From an uncultured Lachnospiraceae bacterium (GTDB lineage: Bacteria; Bacillota; Clostridia; Lachnospirales; Lachnospiraceae): a stretch of 64,000 bases of DNA. Position numbers and translations under genes: made by a program. This document shows positions 9,855-18,799 of the stretch, piece by piece. Location of the stretch: positions 124,001 to 188,000 of the forward strand of contig CACZQN010000031.1 in NCBI GenBank assembly GCA_902783375.1. The letters run 5' to 3'. The notes under the pieces were generated by a model. That model had not been told where the DNA came from, did not search any database, and saw only the letters and a program-made list of their open reading frames with translations. How positions within the stretch are numbered: position 1 is the stretch's first letter; every line of letters starts with the position of its first letter.

Positions 9855-10826
9855 ATGCTGCAGCCGCTGGTGATCCTGACCGGACCGACAGCTGTCGGGA
9901 AAACATCGCTCTCCATCGCACTGGCGAAGGCCACGGAGGGAGAGATTATCTCGGCTGATTCCATGCAGGTCTACAGAGGGATGGATATCGGCACGGCAAA
10001 GATCCGCCCGGAGGAGATGGACGGGGTAAGACATCATATGATCGATGTGCTGGACCCGGATGAGGCGTGTGATGTGCTGACCTACAAGCGGATGGTGACG
10101 GACTGCATCAAAGAGATCACAGGCAGGGGACACCTGCCGATTCTCGTGGGCGGGACCGGCTTCTATCTGCAGGCCGTCCTCTACGATATCGCATTTACTG
10201 AGGAAGAGAGCGGCGGCAGGACCCGCGAGGCGGTCACGGCCTTCTATGAGGCGCACGGGAAAGAGGCACTCTATCAGAGACTGGTCGAGGTCGATCCGGA
10301 GTACGCTGCATCGCTTTCACCGAACAATGTCAAGAAAGTGATCCGCGCCGTGGAGTATTTTGAGACGACGGGCGGGAAGCTTTCGGAGCACAATGCAAGA
10401 GAGCGGGAACGGGAGGCTGCGTACAATGCGGCTTACTTTGTGCTGACCATGGACCGCCAGCGTCTGTATGAGCGGATTGACCGGCGGGTAGATGTGATGG
10501 TCGCGGAAGGCCTGGTCGATGAGGTCCGGGGCCTGATGCAGCAGGGATATACAAGAGATCTCGTGTCCATGCAGGGGATCGGTTATAAAGAAGTGATTGA
10601 TGCCCTGAACGGGGAATGCGGGATGGAGGAGGCCATCGCCCGGATCAAGCAGGCGAGCCGCCATTACGCAAAGCGCCAGCTGACCTGGTTCCGCCGGGAG
10701 CGGGACGTTATCTGGTTTGATAAAGAACAAAAGAAAGAGGAAGAAATCCTGCAGGAGATGATTCAGATCCTGCGGGAACGAGGAATTACGAAAGATGGAG
10801 CAGACAGCACTGACGGAGATCTATAA
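9855..10826 (+). CDS. miaA: tRNA dimethylallyltransferase MiaA
   Basis: MiaA transfers a dimethylallyl group to N6 of A37 in tRNAs that read codons starting with U. The 323-residue protein has the P-loop G-P-T-A-V-G-K-T at residues 10-17, the D-S-M-Q-V-Y-R-G-M-D-I-G-T-A-K signature and the G-G-T-G-F-Y-L-Q motif. A GGGAGG site precedes the ATG. Its last 32 bases overlap the next gene in another frame, which implies translational coupling. The mutS-mutL-miaA order is conserved widely in Firmicutes. Confidence 0.96.
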   Translation: MLQPLVILTGPTAVGKTSLSIALAKATEGEIISADSMQVYRGMDIGTAKIRPEEMDGVRHHMIDVLDPDEACDVLTYKRMVTDCIKEITGRGHLPILVGGTGFYLQAVLYDIAFTEEESGGRTREAVTAFYEAHGKEALYQRLVEVDPEYAASLSPNNVKKVIRAVEYFETTGGKLSEHNAREREREAAYNAAYFVLTMDRQRLYERIDRRVDVMVAEGLVDEVRGLMQQGYTRDLVSMQGIGYKEVIDALNGECGMEEAIARIKQASRHYAKRQLTWFRRERDVIWFDKEQKKEEEILQEMIQILRERGITKDGADSTDGDL

Positions 10827-12129
10827 GGACATGGGCATCGATGCCGATGTCGTTCGTTTTGTAAAAGAGGCTGAGGACAGCCTGCAGGTGGAACTGCAGC
10901 GTGTCGATGAGACGGCGGAGTACTGCCAGATGAAGGTCCTTCTGGCGATGCAGAAGAACGGACTTTCCGACATTCACTTTGCAGAGACCACTGGATATGG
11001 CTACGATGACATCGGCCGCGATGTGATGGAAAAGGTCTATGCAGCGATCTTCCACACCGAAGCAGCACTGGTGCGGCCGGCGATTCTCTCCGGAACCCAT
11101 GCACTGGCAATCGCCCTGTTCGGGAATCTCCGGACCGGGGATGAACTGCTTTCCCCGGTCGGGAAGCCATATGACACCCTGGACGAAGTGATCGGGATCA
11201 CACCGTCCTATGGATCCCTGATGGATTACGGGATCACCTACCGGCAGGTGGACCTGCTGCCGGGTACCGGTGAGGCGGATGATGATTCCATCTTTGACTA
11301 CGAAGGCATCCGTGCCGCAATCAATGAGCATACAAAACTGGTGACGATCCAGCGCTCGAAGGGATATGATGTCCGGCCGACCCTCTCGGTGGCGCAGATC
11401 GGGAAACTGATCGCCTTCATCAAGGGAATCAAGCCGGATGTGATCTGTATGGTGGATAACTGCTACGGGGAATTTGTCGAGCGGATGGAACCGACGGATG
11501 TCGGCGCAGATCTGGTCGTCGGATCCCTGATCAAGAACCCGGGCGGCGGCATCGCACCGACCGGCGCATATCTTGCCGGCAGGAAAGACGTGATCGAGCA
11601 TGCAGCGACCAGAATGACGGCACCGGGAATCGGAGCAGAAGTCGGTGCGTCGCTCGGCCTGAACCGCCTGCTCTTTGAAGGACTGTTCCTTGCACCGACA
11701 ACGGTGGCCTCTGCCATTAAGGGCGCGATTCTGCTCGCACGAGTCTATGAGCGGCTCGGATTTGCCGTCCTGCCGCCTGCTTCCGAGATCAGAAGAGATA
11801 TTATTCAGACGGTGACGCTCGGGTCCGCAGAAGGGGTCGTTGCCTTCTGTACCGGCATTCAGGCGGCTGCGCCGGTCGACAGCTTTGTCGCCCCGGAACC
11901 GTGGGATATGCCGGGCTACGGCGATCCGGTCATCATGGCCGCCGGTGCATTCATCCAGGGAGCTTCGATTGAACTCTCCGCCGATGCACCGATCCGGGAG
12001 CCTTACGCAGTGTATTTCCAGGGCGGTCTCACCTATCCGCATGCGAAGGTCGGCGTCCTGATGAGCGTGCAGAAGATGAAAGAGAAAGGGCTCTTAAGAA
12101 ATCTTTCAGATTTTCCTTCCGAATTCTGA
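10795..12129 (+). CDS. Methionine gamma-lyase family (aluminium-resistance/YnbB-like) PLP protein
   Basis: This 444-residue protein belongs to the PLP-dependent family annotated as methionine gamma-lyase family or aluminium-resistance protein (PF06838, YnbB in Bacillus). The conserved segment V-G-S-L-I-K-N-P-G-G-G places the likely PLP lysine at Lys247, and a V-D-N-C-Y-G-E-F motif supplies the cofactor aspartate. Actual substrate and reaction are uncertain; the family name is historical. It starts inside the end of miaA and ends 73 bases before radC, where a new promoter appears. No terminator follows it. Confidence 0.88.
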   Translation: MEQTALTEIYKDMGIDADVVRFVKEAEDSLQVELQRVDETAEYCQMKVLLAMQKNGLSDIHFAETTGYGYDDIGRDVMEKVYAAIFHTEAALVRPAILSGTHALAIALFGNLRTGDELLSPVGKPYDTLDEVIGITPSYGSLMDYGITYRQVDLLPGTGEADDDSIFDYEGIRAAINEHTKLVTIQRSKGYDVRPTLSVAQIGKLIAFIKGIKPDVICMVDNCYGEFVERMEPTDVGADLVVGSLIKNPGGGIAPTGAYLAGRKDVIEHAATRMTAPGIGAEVGASLGLNRLLFEGLFLAPTTVASAIKGAILLARVYERLGFAVLPPASEIRRDIIQTVTLGSAEGVVAFCTGIQAAAPVDSFVAPEPWDMPGYGDPVIMAAGAFIQGASIELSADAPIREPYAVYFQGGLTYPHAKVGVLMSVQKMKEKGLLRNLSDFPSEF

Positions 12130-12158
12130 TACACAGGCAGCACTTTCTGTGATATAAT
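12130..12158 (+). promoter_or_regulatory. Promoter for radC-mreCD operon (extended -10)
   Basis: A consensus TATAAT at 12153-12158 is preceded by TGA, giving an extended -10 element (TGnTATAAT). The -35 position (TACACA at 12130-12135, 17-base spacer) is weak, as expected for an extended -10 promoter. It lies in the gap before radC and probably drives radC through the shape operon. Confidence 0.6.
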
Positions 12159-12202
12159 GGAAACGATTCTCTGATATAGACACGGTACCGGATGAAAGAA
12201 GG

Positions 12203-12919
12203 ATGAAAAGTATTTATCAGGGTACCATGAAAGAACTGCCGGAGGATGCAAGACCGTATGAGAAGGTCCTGCGGCTCGGCGCCGGGGCACTGTCGGATGC
12301 AGAGCTTCTAGCGATCTTCCTCAGAACCGGGACGAAAGAGAAGAACTGTGTCTGCCTGGCCCAGGATATTCTCAATCTGACCGGCGATGGTCTTCTGGGA
12401 CTGCATGACCAGACCCCGGAGACGCTGCAGTCTGTTCCGGGTGTCGGACCGGTCAAGGCGGTCCTGCTGCTGGCCCTCGCAGAAGTGGCAAGGCGGATGC
12501 TGCAGCAGAAGAGAAAGACAAAGACCGTCTTCAACGTGCCGTCCGACATTGCCATGCACTACATGGAGGATATGCGCCATCTGATGGAGGAGCATGTCCT
12601 TTTGCTGCTGCTTGACGGCAGGAACCGGCTGATCAAGGAGGTGACCCTCGGGATCGGTTCGGTGAACCAGGCGATTCTGCAGCCCCGGGAGACGCTGATC
12701 CATGCACTGCGCCACGGTGCTGTCCAGATGGTCCTTGTGCACAATCACCCGAGCGGTGATCCGAGTCCGAGTTCGGAAGATATCGAGATTACGGACCGGA
12801 TCCGGAATGTGGGGGAGATCGTCGGGATTCCGCTGATCGACCACATCGTGATCGGAGATAACCAGTATATCAGTTTCCGGGAGGCGAGACTGCTCGAACC
12901 CGATATAATAGGGACATGA
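12203..12919 (+). CDS. radC: RadC/UPF0758 family JAB-type MPN protein
   Basis: The 238-residue protein has an N-terminal helix-hairpin-helix region with V-P-G-V-G-P-V-K-A and a C-terminal JAB/MPN+ metalloprotease-like domain. The metal-binding motif is His180-Asn-His182 followed by P-S-G-D-P and Asp193. RadC was once linked to DNA repair, but that assignment was withdrawn for E. coli and the role is unresolved. It opens the mreC-mreD operon, a position conserved in many Firmicutes, and ends five bases before mreC. Confidence 0.92.
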   Translation: MKSIYQGTMKELPEDARPYEKVLRLGAGALSDAELLAIFLRTGTKEKNCVCLAQDILNLTGDGLLGLHDQTPETLQSVPGVGPVKAVLLLALAEVARRMLQQKRKTKTVFNVPSDIAMHYMEDMRHLMEEHVLLLLLDGRNRLIKEVTLGIGSVNQAILQPRETLIHALRHGAVQMVLVHNHPSGDPSPSSEDIEITDRIRNVGEIVGIPLIDHIVIGDNQYISFREARLLEPDIIGT

Positions 12920-12923
12920 ACGG

Positions 12924-13772
12924 ATGAGAAAGAGATTTGATATTCAGATAAAACCGCGCTACCTGTTTGTGGTGCTGTTCATCTTCTGCGTCGCCATGCT
13001 GGTGATATCCTACCGGTTTACCGACGAGACAGCGCCGCTGAAGCGGGTGGTCGGCGATGCGGTGACCCCGATGCAGACGGGCATCAACCGGATCGGCAGA
13101 TCGCTGGCCGACCAGGTGCGCTATTTCAAAAAGCTGGATGCCCTGACCGAGGAGAACGAACGGTTAAAGGAACAGTTGTCGACGGTGACCTATGAGAACC
13201 AGATTCTGCTGCAGAACCGCTATGAACTGGAGAATTTCAGAGAACTGTATGAACTCGACCAGACCTATGCGGATTATCCGAAGGTTGCAGCCCGTGTCAT
13301 CACGCATACGACCGGAAACTGGGATTCTTCTTTCATGATCGATAAGGGAGAGAACGACGGTATCAAGGTCGGCATGAACGTCATGGCGGGGAACGGCCTG
13401 TGCGGCATCATCACAGAGGTCGGCAAGAACCACGCCATGGTCAGAAGCATCATCGATGATACCAGCTATGTCAGCGCGATGTTCCTGAAAACATCGGACA
13501 CCTGCATCGTCAAGGGGAATCTGAAGACCCTGAACAACGGATATATCGAAGTGACGGATATCCGGAAGGGTGCCACGGTCCGGGACGGATATGAGGTGGT
13601 GACTTCCTACATCAGTACGAAGTACCATCCGGGGATCCTGATCGGCTATGTGAGCAATGTGGAGATGGATGCCTCGAACATGACCATGTCCGGTGTCCTG
13701 ACACCGGCTGTTGACTTTTCAAAGCTCGATATGGTTCTGATCATCACGCAGGAAAAGGAAGAACTGGACTGA
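12924..13772 (+). CDS. mreC: Rod shape-determining protein MreC
   Basis: MreC is a membrane-anchored scaffold of the elongasome that links MreB, MreD, RodA and PBP2. The 282-residue protein has one N-terminal membrane segment (about residues 13-29), a coiled coil (about 65-110) and a beta-rich extracellular domain containing G-x-N-V-M-A-G-N-G-L-C-G-I-I. Its TGA stop shares one base with the mreD start (TGATG), indicating translational coupling. Confidence 0.93.
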   Translation: MRKRFDIQIKPRYLFVVLFIFCVAMLVISYRFTDETAPLKRVVGDAVTPMQTGINRIGRSLADQVRYFKKLDALTEENERLKEQLSTVTYENQILLQNRYELENFRELYELDQTYADYPKVAARVITHTTGNWDSSFMIDKGENDGIKVGMNVMAGNGLCGIITEVGKNHAMVRSIIDDTSYVSAMFLKTSDTCIVKGNLKTLNNGYIEVTDIRKGATVRDGYEVVTSYISTKYHPGILIGYVSNVEMDASNMTMSGVLTPAVDFSKLDMVLIITQEKEELD

Positions 13773-14281
13773 TGAAGAAAGTGATTGTGACGGTTCTGAT
13801 GATCTTTCTTGCCTATCTGCTGCAGACGACCATCGGAGAAGCGATTGCAATCGGCGGAATCCGGCCGAATGTGATCATTGTCCTGGTTGTGTGCTGCGGA
13901 TACCGGTACGGGAGGATACCCGGAATGCTTGCCGGTCTTGCAGCCGGTCTTCTGATTGACCTTGCAGAGGCGAATTATATCGGAATGAACGCACTGTTTT
14001 ATCTGACCATCGGCTATATGAATGGCTGGATGAATAAATTGTACTATCATGATTTTACCATGGTTCCGCTGATTCTCGTGACGGCTTCGGAATTTCTTCT
14101 GAACCTGATGCAGTATGTAACCGGTTTTCTGATGCGGAACCGCCTGGACCTACCGTTTTATCTCGTCCGGATCATCGTTCCGGATGTGCTCTATACAGCA
14201 GTCCTGTCGGTGCTGACCTACCGGCTGATCACGATGGTTTATCTGCTTGCCGAGAAGAAACCAGAGGCAGAAGAGGATTAG
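13772..14281 (+). CDS. mreD: Rod shape-determining protein MreD
   Basis: The 169-residue, strongly hydrophobic protein has five or six predicted membrane segments and the R-P-N-V-I-I-V-L-V stretch seen after the first helix of MreD proteins. It is the polytopic partner of MreC in the cell-elongation complex. Sequence conservation is low in this family, so the call leans on size, topology and its position between mreC and the class B PBP. Confidence 0.88.
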   Translation: MKKVIVTVLMIFLAYLLQTTIGEAIAIGGIRPNVIIVLVVCCGYRYGRIPGMLAGLAAGLLIDLAEANYIGMNALFYLTIGYMNGWMNKLYYHDFTMVPLILVTASEFLLNLMQYVTGFLMRNRLDLPFYLVRIIVPDVLYTAVLSVLTYRLITMVYLLAEKKPEAEED

Positions 14282-14288
14282 AGAATAT

Positions 14289-17126
14289 ATGTTTGATGAT
14301 TTCATAGACAGACTGAAAGAGATCGCGCACGGCCGGCTGATCCCGGTCGTGCTGATCTATGCGGTCTGCTTTTATCTCCTGGTTGCAAGAATCTTTGCGA
14401 TCCAGATCGTCGAACAGCAGGAATTGACCACAACGGGCTCCCAGCTCGCGATCCGGACAAAGGAGAGAAAAGCGACCAGGGGCGAGATCTACGACTGCAA
14501 CGGCGTGCTTCTCGCCTACAATGAGCTCTCCTATAATGTCACGCTCGAAGATATCGGTGCCTATCCGGGAAATGACGAGATGAACGCGATGATCCTCCGC
14601 CTGATCCGGATCATCGAGAAGGAAGGCGGCTCGATTGCGCTGAATTTTTATATCACCCAGGACCGGCACGGGAAACTTGCCTTTACGGTCCGGGACAACC
14701 AGCTCCTGCAGTTTAAAAAGAATGCCTACGCGCTGCGTTCGGTGGATGAACTGACGGACGAGATGCGCCGGGCGGACGCAGAAGAAGTCTATGAACACCT
14801 GCGGACCGGGGATTACATGTTCGGGATCAGCGATGAATATAGCATAGAAGATACGCTGAAGATCATGACGGTCCGCTACCATCTGTTCATGAACAAATAT
14901 ACCGGATCGTCCATCCTTGTTGCTGCCGGGATCAGTGAGAAGACCCTGGCTGCCATCAAGGAGAACCTGCCCGACCTGAAAGGGGTTGAGATCGCGGAGG
15001 AGACCTACCGGGTCTACAATGACAGCCTGTACTTTGCCCATATCCTCGGATATACGGGGCTGATCAATGAGACCGAACTGGAGAATGATGAGACCGGGTA
15101 TTATACGGCGACCGATCAGATCGGGAAGACCGGCCTGGAGCGTGCCTTCGAGACCTACCTGCGCGGTGTGAAGGGCAACGAGCGGGTTGCCATCAATGCA
15201 ACCTATGACGTAACGACGGTCCTGAACACCGTGGACTCCATTGCGGGCAACAATCTCTATCTTTCGATCGATTCGACGCTGCAGAAGGCGGTGTACCACA
15301 TTCTGGAGCAGAATCTCGCCAGCGTCCTGCTGTCAAGACTGACGACCGCCGAACAGGCGGGCGATGAGAATACCACATCTTCCAATCTGATGGTGCCGAT
15401 CAATGATGTCTACTATGCACTGATCGGGAATAATATCCTCGATGTCGGCCATTTTTCCGCCGCGGATGCGACCGAGCGGGAGGCCGCCGTCTACAAAAAG
15501 TACCTGGAAGAAGAAGATTCCGTCCTCAGCCGTCTCGCGGACATGCTCCGTTTTGATTCGGATGTCACCTCGAAGAAGGCCGGGGAGGAGATGGCGGAGT
15601 ATCTCAACTATGCCTATGATTATCTGGTGGAGGCCGGATACCTGCTGGCGGATTCCTTTGATGAGGAAGATGACGTCGTTGCCGGATACCGCGAAGATAC
15701 GGTATCGCTTGCAGAACTGCTGAAGACAGCCATTGCCAGCCAGTGGGTGGATTTCCGGAAGGTCGGTATCACCGAGACCTACTACAGCACGGAGGAGATC
15801 TACCAGATGCTGATGGACCGGCTCTTTGAAGAGATCCGGGATGACCGCACCCTGGCAAAGATGATCTATAAGACGCTGGTCTATAACTATACGCTTTCCG
15901 GGCGGGAACTGTGCCTGCTGCTTTACGACCAGGGACTGGTCCCGGAAGATGAGGAACTGGAGGGCAGACTTGCCTCCGGACAGATCACGCCGTATGCATT
16001 CATGCGGGAAAAGATCCAGAAGCTCGAGATCACGCCGGGGCAGCTGGCGCTTGATCCCTGTTCCGGTTCTGTGGTGATCTCGGATCCGGCGACCGGCAAG
16101 GTCAAGGCGATGGTCACCTATCCGTCCTATGACAACAATTATTTTGCCAATCAGATCGATGCCGCCTACTATGTGAAGATCGGCCAGGATCTCTCGTATC
16201 CGATGATTAACCGGCCGACCCAGCAGCGCACGGCACCGGGATCGACATTCAAGCCGATCTCCGCAGCTGCGGCACTTGAGAGCGGGGCTGTGGGAGAGTA
16301 TGAGGAGATCTACGACGGCGTTGTCTTCCAGAAGACAGAAAGACCGGCGACCTGCTGGAGCAATTTCTCCCACGGAGACATCAATATCCGGGAAGCCATC
16401 GAAGTATCGTGCAACTTCTTTTTCTACGAGTGCGGATACCGCATGTCGACCGATGCGAGCGGCAATTATGTTTCCGCCATCGGCCTGGAGAAGCTGAACA
16501 ATACTGCGGCAAAGTTTGGTTTCGCGGAAGATGTGACCAGCGGCGTCGAAGTATATGAATACACGCCGGACATCTCCTATACGGATGCGATCCGTTCCGC
16601 CATCGGTCAGGCCGGATATGCCTTTACGCCGACGCAGATCAACCGGTATACCGGTGCGGTTGCGAACGGTGGAACGCTGAACTACCTGACACTGGTGGAC
16701 AGAATCACCGATACCTTTGGGGAAGGCGTCGAGAATACCATCTCGCAGAACGGGACGGAAGAAGCACCGGTCGTTGACCTGAAGAAATCCACCTGGGATG
16801 TGATCCATGACGGCCTTTATCTGGTTCTGAACGGGCCGAGATCCGATTACAATGAGCTTTTTGAAGATCTTCCGGTGACGGTTGCAGGAAAGACCGGTAC
16901 GGCACAGTTCTCCACAAAGCGAGGCAATCATGCACTGTTCACCTCCTATGCACCGTTTGAAACGCCGGAAATTGCCATGACGGTCGTTATCCCGTATGGC
17001 TATACATCGACCAATGCGGCCATGACAGCGGCGGATATTTATGCGTATTATTTCGGGGAAAGCAGTCTCGAGGAGATCATGAACCGGAAGGCCGGAGAGC
17101 GGGCAACACACGGTGTGGCAGATTGA
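14289..17126 (+). CDS. mrdA: Class B penicillin-binding protein 2 (elongasome transpeptidase)
   Basis: This is a peptidoglycan DD-transpeptidase of the PBP2/MrdA type, anchored by one N-terminal membrane helix (about residues 16-36). The active-site motifs are Ser652-x-x-Lys (P-G-S-T-F-K), Ser707-Cys-Asn and Lys868-Thr-Gly-Thr. At 945 residues it is much longer than the usual 600-700. About 230 residues of acidic helical sequence (about 365-600) interrupt the transpeptidase domain between the L-Q helix and the V-V-I-S-D-P-A-T-G strand. The ATG at 14289 is used because it follows mreD by seven bases; an in-frame start at 14247 would overlap mreD. The RodA glycosyltransferase gene follows. Confidence 0.93.
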   Translation: MFDDFIDRLKEIAHGRLIPVVLIYAVCFYLLVARIFAIQIVEQQELTTTGSQLAIRTKERKATRGEIYDCNGVLLAYNELSYNVTLEDIGAYPGNDEMNAMILRLIRIIEKEGGSIALNFYITQDRHGKLAFTVRDNQLLQFKKNAYALRSVDELTDEMRRADAEEVYEHLRTGDYMFGISDEYSIEDTLKIMTVRYHLFMNKYTGSSILVAAGISEKTLAAIKENLPDLKGVEIAEETYRVYNDSLYFAHILGYTGLINETELENDETGYYTATDQIGKTGLERAFETYLRGVKGNERVAINATYDVTTVLNTVDSIAGNNLYLSIDSTLQKAVYHILEQNLASVLLSRLTTAEQAGDENTTSSNLMVPINDVYYALIGNNILDVGHFSAADATEREAAVYKKYLEEEDSVLSRLADMLRFDSDVTSKKAGEEMAEYLNYAYDYLVEAGYLLADSFDEEDDVVAGYREDTVSLAELLKTAIASQWVDFRKVGITETYYSTEEIYQMLMDRLFEEIRDDRTLAKMIYKTLVYNYTLSGRELCLLLYDQGLVPEDEELEGRLASGQITPYAFMREKIQKLEITPGQLALDPCSGSVVISDPATGKVKAMVTYPSYDNNYFANQIDAAYYVKIGQDLSYPMINRPTQQRTAPGSTFKPISAAAALESGAVGEYEEIYDGVVFQKTERPATCWSNFSHGDINIREAIEVSCNFFFYECGYRMSTDASGNYVSAIGLEKLNNTAAKFGFAEDVTSGVEVYEYTPDISYTDAIRSAIGQAGYAFTPTQINRYTGAVANGGTLNYLTLVDRITDTFGEGVENTISQNGTEEAPVVDLKKSTWDVIHDGLYLVLNGPRSDYNELFEDLPVTVAGKTGTAQFSTKRGNHALFTSYAPFETPEIAMTVVIPYGYTSTNAAMTAADIYAYYFGESSLEEIMNRKAGERATHGVAD

Positions 17127-17174
17127 TGATCTTATGCAGATTTGTACTTGTATTTCAGCGTCTTTGAGGGTATG

Positions 17175-18344
17175 ATGAAGACAATAGGAAATTATTTCAG
17201 ACAGTTTGACCTGAGGCACTTCAGCTTTTCCCTGCTGCTGGCAGTGATTGCGCTGTGTTCCATCGGGGCATTCTGCATCTTTAAGGCAGATGGTACCTAC
17301 CGGTTCTACCGACATCTGGCAGGAATCGGGATCGGTACGGTTCTGGTATTCATCGTTGCCTTTATGGATTACCATTTTTTGTGTAAATTCACCGCCTTGT
17401 ACTATGTCGCCAGCATTTTTGTCCTGTTTCTGGTCCGGTTCACCCGTTTCGGAACAGACCTGACGACCGGCGCCTACCGATGGCTTCAGATCGGAGGAAT
17501 CGACGTCCAGCCATCGGAGCTCGTCAAGGTGGTCATGATCTTTGTCTATGCAGATTTCTTCACCAGAATGAAGGACCGGATGGACAGGTTCTGGGTATTC
17601 CTGCTTTCCTGTGTTATCGCAGCCATCCCGACGTTCCTGATCCTGATCCAGACGGATCTCTCTTCGAGTATGGTGCAGATGTTCATCTTTGCCGTGGCAC
17701 TGTTCACGGCAGGACTGAGCCTGAAGATTCTGCTGCCGGTGATCGGCATCGGTGTTCCGACTCTGATCGGCCTGTTCTGGTATGTCCAGCAGCCGTTCCA
17801 GCGGATCCTGACGACGGTCCAGCAGAACAGAATCTTAAGCTTTCTGCATCCGGAGGAATATGCTTCTTCCGGGCGGTACCAGCAGATCCGTTCGGTACAG
17901 GCCATCGCGCAGGGAGGGGTCCTGGGAAAACTCCTCACCGGGGATGTGTCGGATTACCGTGGATATAATTATGTTTATGTGAATGAAAGCGATTTTATTT
18001 TTTCAGTTCTTGGGGAAGAACTGGGGTTTGCAGGGTGTTGTCTGGTCCTGCTGCTTTTCGCATTCGTGGTCGGAAAGTGCATCATGATTGCCAGAAAAGC
18101 CAGGGATGAGCGTGGCAGATTATTGGCATTGGGGGTCTCTGCCATGCTTACCTTCCAGATGTTTGTCAACATTGGCGTCGCAACGGAGCTCCTGCCGAAT
18201 ACAGGACTGCCGCTTCCGTTCCTGAGTTACGGACTGACCAGTCTGGTGAGTTCCTTCCTGGCAACGGGCGTTGTGATCAATGTGGGACTGATGTCCGGAG
18301 CACGCAGGAAGACAGGCAATGAGAACAGGAGTATGTATTTATGA
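17175..18344 (+). CDS. rodA: RodA/FtsW-family peptidoglycan glycosyltransferase
   Basis: This SEDS-family protein of about 389 residues has roughly ten membrane helices. The conserved segments include Y-R-W-L-Q-I-G-G-I-D-V-Q-P-S-E-L-V-K, E-S-D-F-I-F-S-V-L-G-E-E-L-G-F and the C-terminal N-T-G-L-P-L-P-F-L-S-Y-G. SEDS proteins polymerise lipid II together with a class B PBP, here encoded just upstream, so RodA is preferred over FtsW. The start is uncertain: ATGs at 17172 and 17175 follow a GAGGG, and a TTG at 17142 is also in frame. The stop overlaps the next start by ATGA. Confidence 0.93.
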   Translation: MKTIGNYFRQFDLRHFSFSLLLAVIALCSIGAFCIFKADGTYRFYRHLAGIGIGTVLVFIVAFMDYHFLCKFTALYYVASIFVLFLVRFTRFGTDLTTGAYRWLQIGGIDVQPSELVKVVMIFVYADFFTRMKDRMDRFWVFLLSCVIAAIPTFLILIQTDLSSSMVQMFIFAVALFTAGLSLKILLPVIGIGVPTLIGLFWYVQQPFQRILTTVQQNRILSFLHPEEYASSGRYQQIRSVQAIAQGGVLGKLLTGDVSDYRGYNYVYVNESDFIFSVLGEELGFAGCCLVLLLFAFVVGKCIMIARKARDERGRLLALGVSAMLTFQMFVNIGVATELLPNTGLPLPFLSYGLTSLVSSFLATGVVINVGLMSGARRKTGNENRSMYL

Positions 18345-18748
18345 ACATCGGTATGATTTCCCATGATGCCAAGAAGACGCTGATGCAGAATTTCTGTATT
18401 GCCTACAGGAATATTCTGGCGAGGCATTCGCTCTATGCGACCGGGACCACCGGCCGCATGATCGAAGATGCTGCAGGTCTTTCGGTGCATAAGTTTCTGG
18501 CAGGCCATCTCGGCGGTGCGGAGCAGCTCGCGACCCAGATTGAGAACAACGAGATCGATCTGGTGATCTTTCTGCGGGATCCGCAGGGGGCGAAGAGCCA
18601 TGAACCGGATCTCAGAGAGATTGTCCGGCTGTGCGATGTGAACAACATCCCGGTCGCGACGAATCTGGCAACGGCTGAGATGCTGGTCCTGGGCCTTGAC
18701 AGGGGAGATCTTGACTGGAGAGAACTGTATCACAGGGACCGCACATGA
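18341..18748 (+). CDS. mgsA: Methylglyoxal synthase-like protein lacking the catalytic Asp
   Basis: The 135-residue protein matches methylglyoxal synthase along its length: S-H-D near the start, L-Y-A-T-G-T-T-G at residues 31-38, and D-P...H-E-P-D around residues 80-90. MgsA converts dihydroxyacetone phosphate to methylglyoxal. The canonical G-P-x-G-G-D-Q-Q motif reads G-H-L-G-G-A-E-Q here, so the aspartate corresponding to Asp71 of E. coli MgsA, the proposed catalytic base, is Ala60. Other active-site positions (Asp80, His87, Asp90) are kept. Activity is therefore doubtful. It is translationally coupled to rodA by a four-base overlap, an odd place for a glycolytic bypass enzyme. Confidence 0.8.
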   Translation: MNIGMISHDAKKTLMQNFCIAYRNILARHSLYATGTTGRMIEDAAGLSVHKFLAGHLGGAEQLATQIENNEIDLVIFLRDPQGAKSHEPDLREIVRLCDVNNIPVATNLATAEMLVLGLDRGDLDWRELYHRDRT

Positions 18749-18799
18749 CAGAAAGTGTCCGGTCCTGCCGCCGGAGCGATCCGGCATGGGAGGTTGGAT

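Noticed and set aside
15333-17375. Long open frame (680 codons) on the minus strand opposite the PBP2 gene
   Set aside because: It is the antisense shadow of a gene with clear transpeptidase motifs, has no recognisable domain and no ribosome-binding site. Other long minus-strand frames (for example 28609-30468, 20105-21886, 4921-6405) are shadows for the same reason in this GC-rich, codon-biased sequence.
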